A stretch of DNA of 15,504 nt. Origin: Magnetococcales bacterium. Its GTDB lineage: Bacteria; Pseudomonadota; Magnetococcia; Magnetococcales; UBA8363. The stretch lies in contig JADFYU010000056.1 of assembly GCA_015232865.1 (NCBI GenBank), positions 1-15,504 on the forward strand. Reading direction: 5' to 3'. The translations under genes and the position numbers were made by a program. Positions 1 through 6,769 of the stretch are shown here, piece after piece (within the stretch, counting starts at the first letter, position 1; each line of letters begins with the position of its first letter). The notes beneath the pieces are model-generated. The model did no database searches. It saw only the letters and a list, made by a program, of their open reading frames with translations, and had not been told where the DNA came from.

Positions 1-124
1 CCCCTTCTGAGCCGGCCAATGCGTCACCGTAGGGAAAAATCACTGCCAAGCCGACCAGCATTAGCAGCACCATACGGCGTCCAACACTGACGCCATGCAG
101 GCTCATCGTTTTTCTCAAGTCCAT
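1..124 (-). CDS. Secreted/periplasmic protein, N-terminal fragment (possibly a phosphate-system protein)
   Basis: Only the first 41 codons are inside the window; the gene continues past the left edge. The start is an ATG at 124-122, preceded on the minus strand by a near-perfect Shine-Dalgarno AGGAGGA (131-137) with six bases of spacing, so the start is well supported. The visible protein begins MDLRKTMSLHGVSVGRR, followed by a hydrophobic stretch (about residues 18-31) and a cleavage-like DALA/GSEG site near residue 37. That is a Sec signal peptide of the type used by periplasmic binding proteins and outer-membrane proteins. It is on the same strand as phoB-phoR and lies 252 bp downstream of phoR. 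A phosphate-binding PstS-like protein or a phosphate porin would fit that context, but no mature sequence is visible, so the function is unassigned. Confidence 0.75.
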   Translation of the reverse strand, partial: MDLRKTMSLHGVSVGRRMVLLMLVGLAVIFPYGDALAGSEG

Positions 125-175
125 ATAACTTCCTCCTAAATTTTGTATTGATGGAGATTATTTGATTTGGAGAGG

Positions 176-227
176 ACTATAGAGTCTGTTTATGGTGGCA
201 TGATGAAGTAAACGGACTGTTTATGAA
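176..227 (-). promoter_or_regulatory. Candidate activator-dependent (Pho-type?) promoter of the secreted-protein gene
   Basis: On the minus strand, upstream of the gene starting at 124, there is a -10-like TATAGT (176-181) with no recognisable -35 hexamer 17 bp before it. Instead, the 9-mer CATAAACAG occurs twice, at 186-194 and 217-225. The upstream copy sits in TTCATAAACAGTC (215-227), which resembles part of the enterobacterial pho box CTGTCATAAAACTGTCA. Absence of a -35 plus repeated upstream sites is typical of PhoB-activated promoters, and phoB-phoR lie next to it. The match to a full pho box is imperfect and the 31-bp spacing between repeats is not the usual 11 bp, so this is a tentative call. 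Confidence 0.3.
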
Positions 228-347
228 GAACGTGTGAAGTTTAGGGAAATAATTCGGGGATTATGTCGTTTATTTACTAAAATCTGATGTGCAGGTTTTT
301 CATGGACAGTTTCTAAATACGGCTCAATCTACAAATGGCGGTTGGCG

Positions 348-375
348 TTGCGTGCCGACAACTGTCGAATCCAGG
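348..375. repeat. Possible arm of a degenerate palindromic repeat just after phoR
   Basis: Read on the minus strand, this stretch closely resembles the left arm of the copy at 7083-7245 (shared TTCGrCAGTT and GCACGCAA; roughly 23 of 27 positions agree with one small shift). It begins two bases after the phoR stop codon. The rest of the element, towards position 240, is not clearly recognisable, so this is either a heavily decayed copy or a solo arm. Confidence 0.4.
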
Positions 376-376
376 T

Positions 377-2137
377 TTAAGTTTTGGGAGGAGATGGCAG
401 GGAGATCCAGAACAGACAGCCATGGGGGAGAACAGGCTCCATTCCCACCTCCCCATCCATTTTTCTGACCCACTGTTGGACGATGGCCAGTCCCAACCCG
501 GTTCCACCCAGATCCCTGGAACGGTCTTTGCTGACCCGATAAAACCGTTCAAAAATACGTGGTTGGTGCTCAGGTGGAATGCCTGGACCGTTGTCTTCCA
601 CTTCAATCCGATAGTGCTTGCCAATCTTTCGGGTACGGATGGTTATGACAGCTTGTTCGGGGCAGTACTTGATGGCGTTATCAATCAGGTTGAACAGAAC
701 CACTTCGGATAACACGTCGGGGTCGGCTGAAAATTTGATGGAAGGCTCGACCAGGCAAGAGAGTTTGATCTGCTTGTTACGTGCCGACTCTGAGGCTTTA
801 TCCATGGCTTGCCTTACGATGGAAAGCAGTGGGGTGTCGGTAATTTGCAACGCCTGTTTGTTGGCGTCCAGTTTGGATAGATAGAGCAGGTTGGAAATAA
901 TTCGTGAGAGTCTAACGGTATTTCGTTCCAAGGCTTTTGCCAGTTTTTTGATCTGCCTCTCCTCTTCGGGAATCAGCTCCTCCAATAGTTCGGCATTACT
1001 CAAGATGGAGTGGAGTGGGGTACGCAGTTCATGGGAAACATTGGAGACGAAATCCCGCTGTATCTGCTCAATATGTCGAAACTCCGTTACATCCCGAAAA
1101 ACCAAAACGCAGCCTCGATTCTTCATCATTGCGCCAAAAATTTGCAAATAGCGTTGGTTGGTCGTAACAAAATCAAAGTTGACCTTGCAATAGCTCCGGT
1201 TCTTGCCCAGACCGGCAGCTCTCTCATACACCTCTTTTGGTACGACCTTGTCCAGCTTTTCTCCGATGGAGGAGGATTTGACGTTTAGCATCTTGCTGGC
1301 TGAGTGATTGATCAGGGTGATGTGTTTGTTTTTATTGAGGGCAATAACCCCTTCATTCATACCTTCCAAAATTGCGTTCATCCAGGCTCGGTCCTGGGCC
1401 AGCTCGACGACGGTTTTATCCAACTGTTCGGCCATGGTGTTGAAAGAGGTGGCCAGACCGCCGATTTCATCTTTTGAGGAAATTTTAAGAGGCTGCTCAC
1501 TAACATCACGGCTGATCTGTTTGGCCCGATGGACCAGTTTTCGGAAGGTCCGTGTCATGAAATCCAGGGCGACAAAGGTCAAGATCAAGGCCATTATCAT
1601 GGCCAGAAATAGAGCTTTTACCAAAAATTGCCGCTGATCACGGATGGCCTTTTGAACCTCCATCATGGATTTTGCCATACGAACGACCATGGTCTGGCCC
1701 TGTATGGTGAAGGGAATAGCCAGATAGACCATATCCACTTGGAGAGTGTGTGAATATCGTTTTTCCAGACCATAGCCATCTTTGGCGGAGGCTAAAACCT
1801 CCGGTCGATCGTGGTGATTGTCTGCTTGTAAAATCTGCCCCGGTTCCAATTGCGAGTCTCCCAACACCCGGCCATTCTCATCGATGATGGTCAGTCGATC
1901 GGAGACAGCGCTCCCCAAATCATCCGCCAGCCGGTCCATCTCAGGAATGGTCAGATTAACTGAAACATTGGATAACAGTACTCGGGCTGCTTTAGCGTGA
2001 GCCAGAAGTTGTTCCTTGACCACTTTTTCCAGGTGTTCTTCCAGGTTTAACTCAATGGAAATTCCGACCTGCAATAACAAGAAAAGATCTAGAACGATGG
2101 AAACCAGAATTAGTTTGCCCCGTATGCCAATTTTCAT
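377..2137 (-). CDS. phoR: Phosphate regulon sensor histidine kinase PhoR-like
   Basis: A membrane sensor kinase of 586 residues that should autophosphorylate and pass phosphate to the PhoB-like regulator encoded just upstream. Visible order: N-terminal membrane helix (about residues 8-28); a periplasmic segment of about 140 residues; a second membrane helix (about 171-193); HAMP linker (about 194-245); PAS domain (about 250-350); HisKA dimerisation domain with the H-box SHELRTPLHSIL and the phospho-acceptor His369; then the ATPase with N-box NLIDNAIKY (483-491), G1 box DNGPGIP (515-521), FERFYR (F box) and G2 box GGTGLGLA (544-551). All catalytic motifs are intact. The large periplasmic segment resembles Gram-positive and PnpS-type PhoR more than the E. 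coli protein, which has almost none. The start ATG lies 6 bp after the phoB stop, so the two form an operon. Assignment to the phosphate regulon rests on domain order and the phoB partner; another OmpR-family sensor pair is possible. Confidence 0.85.
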   Translation of the reverse strand: MKIGIRGKLILVSIVLDLFLLLQVGISIELNLEEHLEKVVKEQLLAHAKAARVLLSNVSVNLTIPEMDRLADDLGSAVSDRLTIIDENGRVLGDSQLEPGQILQADNHHDRPEVLASAKDGYGLEKRYSHTLQVDMVYLAIPFTIQGQTMVVRMAKSMMEVQKAIRDQRQFLVKALFLAMIMALILTFVALDFMTRTFRKLVHRAKQISRDVSEQPLKISSKDEIGGLATSFNTMAEQLDKTVVELAQDRAWMNAILEGMNEGVIALNKNKHITLINHSASKMLNVKSSSIGEKLDKVVPKEVYERAAGLGKNRSYCKVNFDFVTTNQRYLQIFGAMMKNRGCVLVFRDVTEFRHIEQIQRDFVSNVSHELRTPLHSILSNAELLEELIPEEERQIKKLAKALERNTVRLSRIISNLLYLSKLDANKQALQITDTPLLSIVRQAMDKASESARNKQIKLSCLVEPSIKFSADPDVLSEVVLFNLIDNAIKYCPEQAVITIRTRKIGKHYRIEVEDNGPGIPPEHQPRIFERFYRVSKDRSRDLGGTGLGLAIVQQWVRKMDGEVGMEPVLPHGCLFWISLPSPPKT

Positions 2138-2143
2138 CAGAAT

Positions 2144-2893
2144 CTATTTTCCCGCCTGAGCGTTGAACATGTAGCCAACCCCCCGAACCGTCTCAAAATA
2201 ATCACCGGCCGGACCCAGTTTTTTGCGAAGTTGTTTGATATGGGAGTCCACGGTTCTGGTCTGCACGTAGGACTGCACACCCCAGACCACATCCAAAAGA
2301 ATATCTCTGGTCTGGACACGACCAGCCCGTTCAATAAAAGTTGAAAGAAGTTTAAATTCGGTCGCCGTCAGAGAGACCTCCACATCGTCAATATAGACCC
2401 GGTGGGTATCATAATTAATTTTTAAGGAACCGAAATGACTCTTTCTCGGAGTGTCAGGGTTGCTGCCCAGGGTTCGGCGTAACGCCACCTGGATGCGTAA
2501 TATCAGCTCTCGTATGCTGAACGGTTTGACCAGATAGTCGTCAGCTCCCACCTCCAAACCCACGACACGATCAATCTCATCCCCCTTGGCTGTTAACATG
2601 ATGATGGGTATTTGATTGGTTTGAGGGGCTTCTCGAATACGCATACAGACATCCAACCCGGAGATGTCCGGCAACATGATATCCAATAAGATCAGATCTG
2701 GAACCGGGTCTCGAAAGATCTCGATTAAAGCAGATTTTCCGGTTAACGCCGAGCGGGTTTGATATCCCTCCATGGCCAGTTTGATTTCCATCGGTGCGAC
2801 CACATCCTTCTCATCCTCAACAATCAGAATCAGTGGTGCGTCATCCCCGACACTCTCTTGAATCATTCGCATTAATAGGTTGCCCCGCCCCAT
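2144..2893 (-). CDS. phoB: OmpR/PhoB-family response regulator
   Basis: DNA-binding response regulator, partner of the kinase that follows it. Counting from the ATG at 2893 (249 residues): receiver domain with acidic pocket VEDE (25-28), phospho-acceptor Asp71 in LILLDIMLPD, Thr101 and Lys123 in LVKPF; then a winged-helix OmpR-type effector domain (about 153-245) with recognition-helix signature TRTVDSHIKQLRKKLG and the terminal hairpin ETVRGVGYMF. This C-terminal signature is typical of PhoB. The start is uncertain: TTG 2905, ATG 2893, ATG 2872 and ATG 2866 are all in frame and none has a convincing Shine-Dalgarno; the receiver core begins about 20 residues after the ATG chosen. A good candidate promoter lies about 90 bp upstream. 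Confidence 0.87.
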   Translation of the reverse strand: MGRGNLLMRMIQESVGDDAPLILIVEDEKDVVAPMEIKLAMEGYQTRSALTGKSALIEIFRDPVPDLILLDIMLPDISGLDVCMRIREAPQTNQIPIIMLTAKGDEIDRVVGLEVGADDYLVKPFSIRELILRIQVALRRTLGSNPDTPRKSHFGSLKINYDTHRVYIDDVEVSLTATEFKLLSTFIERAGRVQTRDILLDVVWGVQSYVQTRTVDSHIKQLRKKLGPAGDYFETVRGVGYMFNAQAGK

Positions 2894-2982
2894 TTGTTGT
2901 TTCAATTCGAGAAGATTCTTCGCAAAAAACGAAAATTGACCTCAGATCGCTTGTCACAAACCCATAACCATCGACAAATATG

Positions 2983-3010
2983 ATTATCAGTTGTTTATAT
3001 TTTTTATCAA
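2983..3010 (-). promoter_or_regulatory. Candidate sigma70-type promoter for phoB-phoR
   Basis: On the minus strand, TTGATA (3005-3010) and GATAAT (2983-2988) are separated by 16 bp within an AT-rich stretch. Each hexamer is close to the sigma70 consensus. Transcription would begin near 2976 and give a leader of about 80 nt before the chosen phoB start. The leader contains small inverted arms (TTGTC near 2973-2977 and GACAA near 2951-2955 on the minus strand), which might be an operator; this part is weak. No convincing pho box is visible here. Confidence 0.45.
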
Positions 3011-3035
3011 CATAAATCTGCTTTTCTCTGATTTT

Positions 3036-3200
3036 TAGCTGAGATTTGGCTATAAAACGGGTGCAAATAACGCAGCTAATTGGTTTGTCTGGTCTTCTGG
3101 GGAAAATTGAAGTCCCTTTGTCGGTGATATGAGTTTTCTTTGTTATTCCTGGTGAATCAAGAGGTTGTGCTCAATGGCTGAAGTTTGCTTCGAGGGTCCG
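3036..3200. repeat. Palindromic repeat copy, at the 3' end of the CsoSCA-like gene
   Basis: Clear relative of the copies at 5728-5891 and 7083-7245. On the plus strand it begins TTTTAGCTGAGATTTGGC, matching TTTTAGCCGAGATTCGGC of the 5728 copy. It shares GGGGAAAAttGAaGTcnCCTT in the middle and CTGGTGAATCAAgAGgTTGTG (around 3149-3169) on the right side. It fills most of the gap between phoB and the carbonic-anhydrase-like gene and overlaps that gene's last codons and stop. Being palindromic and following a stop codon, its RNA could also act as a 3' stabilising or terminating structure. Confidence 0.8.
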
Positions 3201-4247
3201 AGAATGCCAATCCAACACGGCGGTACGTTTGGTCATTTTTTTGGCCAGGGCGGGAAACTCTTCTTGGAGGACTTTTTCGGCAAAAGAGGCCAGAAAATGA
3301 GATTTCAGACCGGCTCGTGCCCGATCGACACCAATCTCATCATAGGGGACAGAGGCCAACAAAAGAAATCCGTCGTCGGGAATGCGACCGGCTTTCATGT
3401 TGCTTTCGATGATGGCGGCCGCCTTACGCAGGGGATCGGCCAGGTCTGGGCTGTAGGGTCCGATAATGAGGGCTAGATTGGGTGTGTGCAGGAAATCAAA
3501 ACCGCGTCCCAAACAGATGACCCACTCTTTATGTTGCACACCCAGCAGTCGCTCACCTCGACTGGCCTGCTTGCGAACAGATGAGATGTGATCAATGTTA
3601 CCCAGCAGCAGAGGCAAGATGTCTGACCGCATCTGAACGGGCATGTCCGGCAGTGTAGCGGCCAGTTGTGGTTCCAACATGGAGCTGTTATCAACAGAAA
3701 ATGTTGATAAATCTATAGTTTTTCCATTTGATCCTTGGATAGTCACAGCGTCTTCATCGGTTTCAAATCCGCATACCAACGGATAAACCGTAGCATGATT
3801 GTGGCCAAAAATCAGTTCCACCTGGCGGCGGATCTCGTAGGTGTGGGCTATGGCCGCCTCGGTATCAAATTGAAAACCAGCACAACCTCGGCTGGGGTCT
3901 CCTTTTGACCAGTGGTAGGTGATCAGAATAAGTACCCGACGGCCAGCGTCGGTCATACTCAGGACATGGCGAGCCAATACTTCACCCAAGTGAGGCCAGC
4001 CCAAATCAAACATACCGCCCAGATTGCGAAAGGGCATCAGGATGCCGGCGGGGGTGTTGGTCGCAACCGGAATGTTGATGCGACCGTCCATACACTTTAA
4101 GACAACGATGGCTGTCGGATGCTCGGCCAGATACCGTTGTCGAGCCAGCCAGGCTTCAGAGCTGCGAAAGGTTGCACCGTGATCGTAAGCCAGCTTGAAC
4201 AGCCAGTCAATTCGTTCGCCAATCGGTTTTGAATCAATGCTGTGCAT
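3171..4247 (-). CDS. CsoSCA-like (carboxysomal-type) carbonic anhydrase domain protein
   Basis: A soluble protein of 358 residues whose central part carries a beta/epsilon-type carbonic anhydrase zinc signature: C52-M-D54-G-R56, then H112 and C122 in the stretch THYHW-like/RGCAGF (seen as ITYHWSKGDPSRGCAGF). In carboxysomal CsoSCA the zinc ligands are Cys, His and Cys with an Asp-Arg dyad after the first Cys and an 11-residue His-Cys step; here the order is the same and the step is 10. Predicted role: CO2 hydration or a related zinc reaction in the cytosol; no signal peptide is seen. No carboxysome shell or RuBisCO genes are present in the window. The start ATG at 4247 has GGGAGG (4255-4260) seven bases upstream. 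The C-terminus is written by a palindromic repeat: the final residues (about EANFSH) and the TGA lie inside it. The family assignment is from motif spacing, not from a search. Confidence 0.65.
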   Translation of the reverse strand: MHSIDSKPIGERIDWLFKLAYDHGATFRSSEAWLARQRYLAEHPTAIVVLKCMDGRINIPVATNTPAGILMPFRNLGGMFDLGWPHLGEVLARHVLSMTDAGRRVLILITYHWSKGDPSRGCAGFQFDTEAAIAHTYEIRRQVELIFGHNHATVYPLVCGFETDEDAVTIQGSNGKTIDLSTFSVDNSSMLEPQLAATLPDMPVQMRSDILPLLLGNIDHISSVRKQASRGERLLGVQHKEWVICLGRGFDFLHTPNLALIIGPYSPDLADPLRKAAAIIESNMKAGRIPDDGFLLLASVPYDEIGVDRARAGLKSHFLASFAEKVLQEEFPALAKKMTKRTAVLDWHSRTLEANFSH

Positions 4248-4302
4248 CGTTTGACCTCCCTGTTAACCTGAACGGGCGTGCCTGGTGCAGCCTATTGGTT
4301 TG

Positions 4303-5457
4303 TTAGCGGAAAATCGGGTCAAACAGAGCGACCCATTTTTTGGGAAGAAGGTCCCGAATCCGACGCTTTGTTTCGGTTGATAAGATTTTTTTGATCCAGA
4401 CCGCCGTCTGTTTTAGTCGTCGTACCAGAAGCAGGTGGACTTTGACGGCTGGGCGAACCCGCTGCCATTGACAAGAATAGTTGGTTCGGGTTTGATTGGT
4501 CCAGTTGAATTTAAATTTAGCGGTTCCGCGCATAAAATCAAACTCAGCCAAATTTTCTTCGATGGCTGATTGGATGATCCGGGCCAACAGAACAGAGCTG
4601 GGGCTGAATCGGGCCAGATTTGGATTAAAACCGCTCAGATAGAAAAAGAGTGTTTTGCCCTGTTTGAACAGATAATAACTGCTGGCTGGCTGACCGTCGA
4701 TATCCAGATAATAGAGACGCAGATGGTCGGCCTGTAAAAACCGTTTGGAAACCGTTTGGTGAAAATCGATTGTGTTGCGGGCGTGAAAAGCACCAGGGCG
4801 GTTTCGGCCATGCCAGCGGGCCTGATGTTGGCTCATAAAATTGGACAGTCTGGATTCCAGTTCCTTCGGTTCTACGACCACGCCCCATGTCACCTGACAT
4901 TCCCGTTGCAGGGTCCGCTCTTTACGACGAATCCCATAGCGGCTTTGAGACGATAGACTGGCCAGGCAGCTTTCAAAGGTTGTGGGCAGCGGAAGAAAGG
5001 GGCAGACACTGTTTTTGGTCCGGACCGACTGCCAGCCCCTGGTCATCTTTGTTTGACACAGATTAAAGGAAAACCGTTCGTTGATTTCGGCAAAGGTCAA
5101 CAGGCCCACCTGAGGTTGAGTCGAAAGAAAAGTGGAGAGGAAGCCATCTAAAACCCGCTCTTCTTCACCGGCTTGGATCAGGGGGCCTAGATAATCCGAG
5201 TGGGGATCAGCCAAGGGTATAAGCTCAACAAAAAAAAGCCGCTGTTTGCTGATAAATGGAAAGATAGCCAGTAACGTTTCCTGCTCTTTGACCACAATCA
5301 AAAAAAGCTCGCCGCCAAACGCCTGCCACCAACTATACTGCCACTCCCAGGTTAAAAAAGGGTTGGGAAAAGCGCTGCGACCCAAGAGTTCATTCCAGGC
5401 TGAAGAGAGTTTGGCAAAACGGTCCGGGTCTTTGATGATTTGATAGTCGAGAGCCAT
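4303..5457 (-). CDS. FemAB/CelD-like GNAT acyltransferase (Acetyltransf_6 type)
   Basis: A cytosolic acyltransferase-like protein of 384 residues resembling the CelD/BcsL (COG5653) group often found with exopolysaccharide genes. N-terminal half begins MALDYQIIKDPDRF and includes WNELL (21-25) and a WEWQYSWWQAF motif (37-47) typical of the group. The second GNAT domain runs from about 165 to 320, with LSSQSRYGIRRKERTL (168-183) and the closing signature FDFMRGTAKFKFNW (306-319), the equivalent of the family's DFLRGDEPYKFR. Substrate unknown; these enzymes may acylate sugars or transfer aminoacyl groups. The frame stays open upstream to an ATG at 5673, but I chose the ATG at 5457 because family similarity begins there; its AGGA (5461-5464) is only three bases away, a short spacing. 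It lies 55 bp upstream of the carbonic-anhydrase-like gene on the same strand and is probably co-transcribed with it. Confidence 0.75.
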   Translation of the reverse strand: MALDYQIIKDPDRFAKLSSAWNELLGRSAFPNPFLTWEWQYSWWQAFGGELFLIVVKEQETLLAIFPFISKQRLFFVELIPLADPHSDYLGPLIQAGEEERVLDGFLSTFLSTQPQVGLLTFAEINERFSFNLCQTKMTRGWQSVRTKNSVCPFLPLPTTFESCLASLSSQSRYGIRRKERTLQRECQVTWGVVVEPKELESRLSNFMSQHQARWHGRNRPGAFHARNTIDFHQTVSKRFLQADHLRLYYLDIDGQPASSYYLFKQGKTLFFYLSGFNPNLARFSPSSVLLARIIQSAIEENLAEFDFMRGTAKFKFNWTNQTRTNYSCQWQRVRPAVKVHLLLVRRLKQTAVWIKKILSTETKRRIRDLLPKKWVALFDPIFR

Positions 5458-5929
5458 AGATCCTGATCTTTTTTTGGATTCGGCGATTGGAACAGCGTTT
5501 CTGGTATGATCCGAATAGGTGTATGGTGACTGTGGAAAAGTCGAAAGCGACACGCTGTCTAGTAAGCTGTCGAAGATTTTGGCCTTCCAAAATTCTGCAA
5601 AATAACAAAGTTGATTGTTGACTGCTCCAGATTTTCCTGGTTGTAATGGCTTATGATACAAATAGACAGCCAAAAAGAGTAGGGATAGGGGGTTCCTTTT
5701 TGATTTTATTTGAGTTGTTTTGTTTTAGCCGAGATTCGGCGGGTGGCCGGGCGGGCATGGCGCAACCGTTTGGATGGCCGGGTGTATTGGGGAAAAACGA
5801 GGTTGCCTTGCCGGTTATGGGGCTTTTCTTCAGCATGTCTGGTGAATCAACAGGTTGTGTCCGGTGGTTGCGGCCAATATCCGGATTCTGGTTGACGGGC
5901 GGCGACTTCTCTGCGCTTGGATTGCGGCG
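5458..5929. other. 472-bp divergent intergenic region
   Basis: This spacer separates the minus-strand acyltransferase gene from the plus-strand glycan run and should hold promoters for both. Its right half (5728-5891) is a palindromic repeat copy. The left half (5458-5640) keeps the acyltransferase frame open and contains a stretch faintly similar to the same repeat family. A TTGACG at 5892-5897 could be a -35 element, but no -10 partner is clear before the gene start. I see no RNA gene and no convincing short ORF with a ribosome binding site. Confidence 0.5.
5728..5891. repeat. Palindromic repeat copy in the divergent spacer
   Basis: About 160 bp. The left end AGATTCGGCGGGTGGCCG (5732-5749) pairs imperfectly with the right end (reverse complement AGAATCCGGATATTGGCCG, from 5889 leftwards), so the unit is an imperfect palindrome. 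The middle matches the copies at 3036 and 7083: GGGGAAAAACGAGGTTGCCTT near 5790-5810 and CTGGTGAATCAACAGGTTGTG at 5839-5859. Read on the minus strand it is open in the same frame as the in-gene copies and ends with the same AESRL peptide, although no gene seems to use it here. Confidence 0.85.
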
Positions 5930-6769
5930 ATGAAGTTGGCTCAATTGCGCCGTATCGCCTGGCAGGCCGAGTGGCAATCGGCGGCCTTCCGCGCCGACCC
6001 GGTCAACTGGGAGCAAATCTATTTTTCCCGCCGTCTCTCCTGTTACATCACCTTTTTGTTGACCAAAACCGCCGTCACCCCCAATCAAATTACCTTTTTA
6101 TGGGTTTTTCTGGTTTTGCTTGGTGGGGTCGGTCTGGCGGTTTCTTCACCACTTTTAATGGTTATCTCGCCGTGGTTATTTTGGCTGGCGGGTATTTTCG
6201 ATCATGTCGATGGCGAGTTGGCTCGGGTAAAAAACTGTTTTTCTGCCTGGGGAGATTTTTTGGACCTGTTTGGTCATCAACTGCTGCCGGTCCTGATTTT
6301 TTCCGGATTGACTTGTCGGCTGATATTGGATGGAGGTCCGCCTCTTTATCTCATCAGCGGAATTCTGGCCACGGCCCTGGCTTCTCAGGCTGATGGATTG
6401 CGTAAAAATGTCTCTTTGCTTTTTTACATCCACCAAAGTGGGGAACCTAAAACTACTCCCAATGTGACGGCGATTTTTCCTAATCCACCGGATAAATCGA
6501 TAGATTGCACCAAGCCCGCACCGCCAACCTTGAAACAGTTTTCAGCCATTCCCCATTCCGAAACAGGAATGGTCTACCTTCTGATTATAGCTGCTTTTTT
6601 TGAGATGGAAAGCGAATATGTTCTGTTTTACGGCCTGACTCTTCCGGTCGTAGTGATCATTAAATGGCGGGCCAGATCCAAAGAATTGCAATCTCTTCTG
6701 GCCAATCCCGAGAAAATATCCGAGCGGATGCGCCCGGAATGGCTGAATAAAGATATCTCGCCGTCATGA
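5930..6769 (+). CDS. CDP-alcohol phosphatidyltransferase family membrane protein
   Basis: An integral membrane enzyme of 279 residues expected to transfer a phospho-alcohol from a CDP-activated donor to an acceptor alcohol; in this locus the acceptor may be a sugar or glycolipid. The family signature D-x2-D-G-x2-A-R-x8-G-x3-D-x3-D is read as D91-HV-D94-G95-EL-A98-R99, G108, D112, but the last position is His116 instead of Asp. TM-like segments lie at about 53-70, 75-90, 117-132, 140-155, 213-225 and 230-246. Between the fourth and fifth, residues about 168-203 are encoded by a palindromic repeat. I chose the ATG at 5930; GTG 5864 and TTG 5855 are in-frame alternatives inside the repeat upstream, and no start has a strong Shine-Dalgarno. 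It overlaps the next gene by four bases (ATGA), so translation is coupled. Confidence 0.8.
   Translation: MKLAQLRRIAWQAEWQSAAFRADPVNWEQIYFSRRLSCYITFLLTKTAVTPNQITFLWVFLVLLGGVGLAVSSPLLMVISPWLFWLAGIFDHVDGELARVKNCFSAWGDFLDLFGHQLLPVLIFSGLTCRLILDGGPPLYLISGILATALASQADGLRKNVSLLFYIHQSGEPKTTPNVTAIFPNPPDKSIDCTKPAPPTLKQFSAIPHSETGMVYLLIIAAFFEMESEYVLFYGLTLPVVVIIKWRARSKELQSLLANPEKISERMRPEWLNKDISPS
6427..6541. repeat. Palindromic repeat copy (shortened) inside the CDP-alcohol phosphatidyltransferase gene
   Basis: Compared codon by codon with the copy at 7083-7245, this stretch shares GTG AC- -CG ATT TTT, then CC- GAT AAA, three variable codons and TGC ACC, in the same frame and orientation. The encoded peptide reads VTAIFPNPPDKSIDCT against VTSIFSRSPDKPNCCT. 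The left arm is shortened and the right arm has diverged, so little palindrome remains. It falls in a loop between two membrane segments, where extra residues should be tolerated. Confidence 0.7.

Noticed and set aside
377..712. Open frames on the plus strand opposite phoR.
   Set aside because: They are shadows of the strongly supported kinase gene, whose ATPase motifs lie on the minus strand.
5458..5673. N-terminal extension of the acyltransferase to the ATG at 5673.
   Set aside because: The extra 72 residues do not resemble the family and partly echo the repeat; the family-like start MALDYQII is at 5457.
5651..6088. A 145-codon open frame on the minus strand spanning the repeat copy and the start of the CDP-alcohol phosphatidyltransferase gene.
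   Set aside because: Its N-terminal part is antisense to a well-supported gene, its middle is the repeat's own open frame, and it has no recognisable family.
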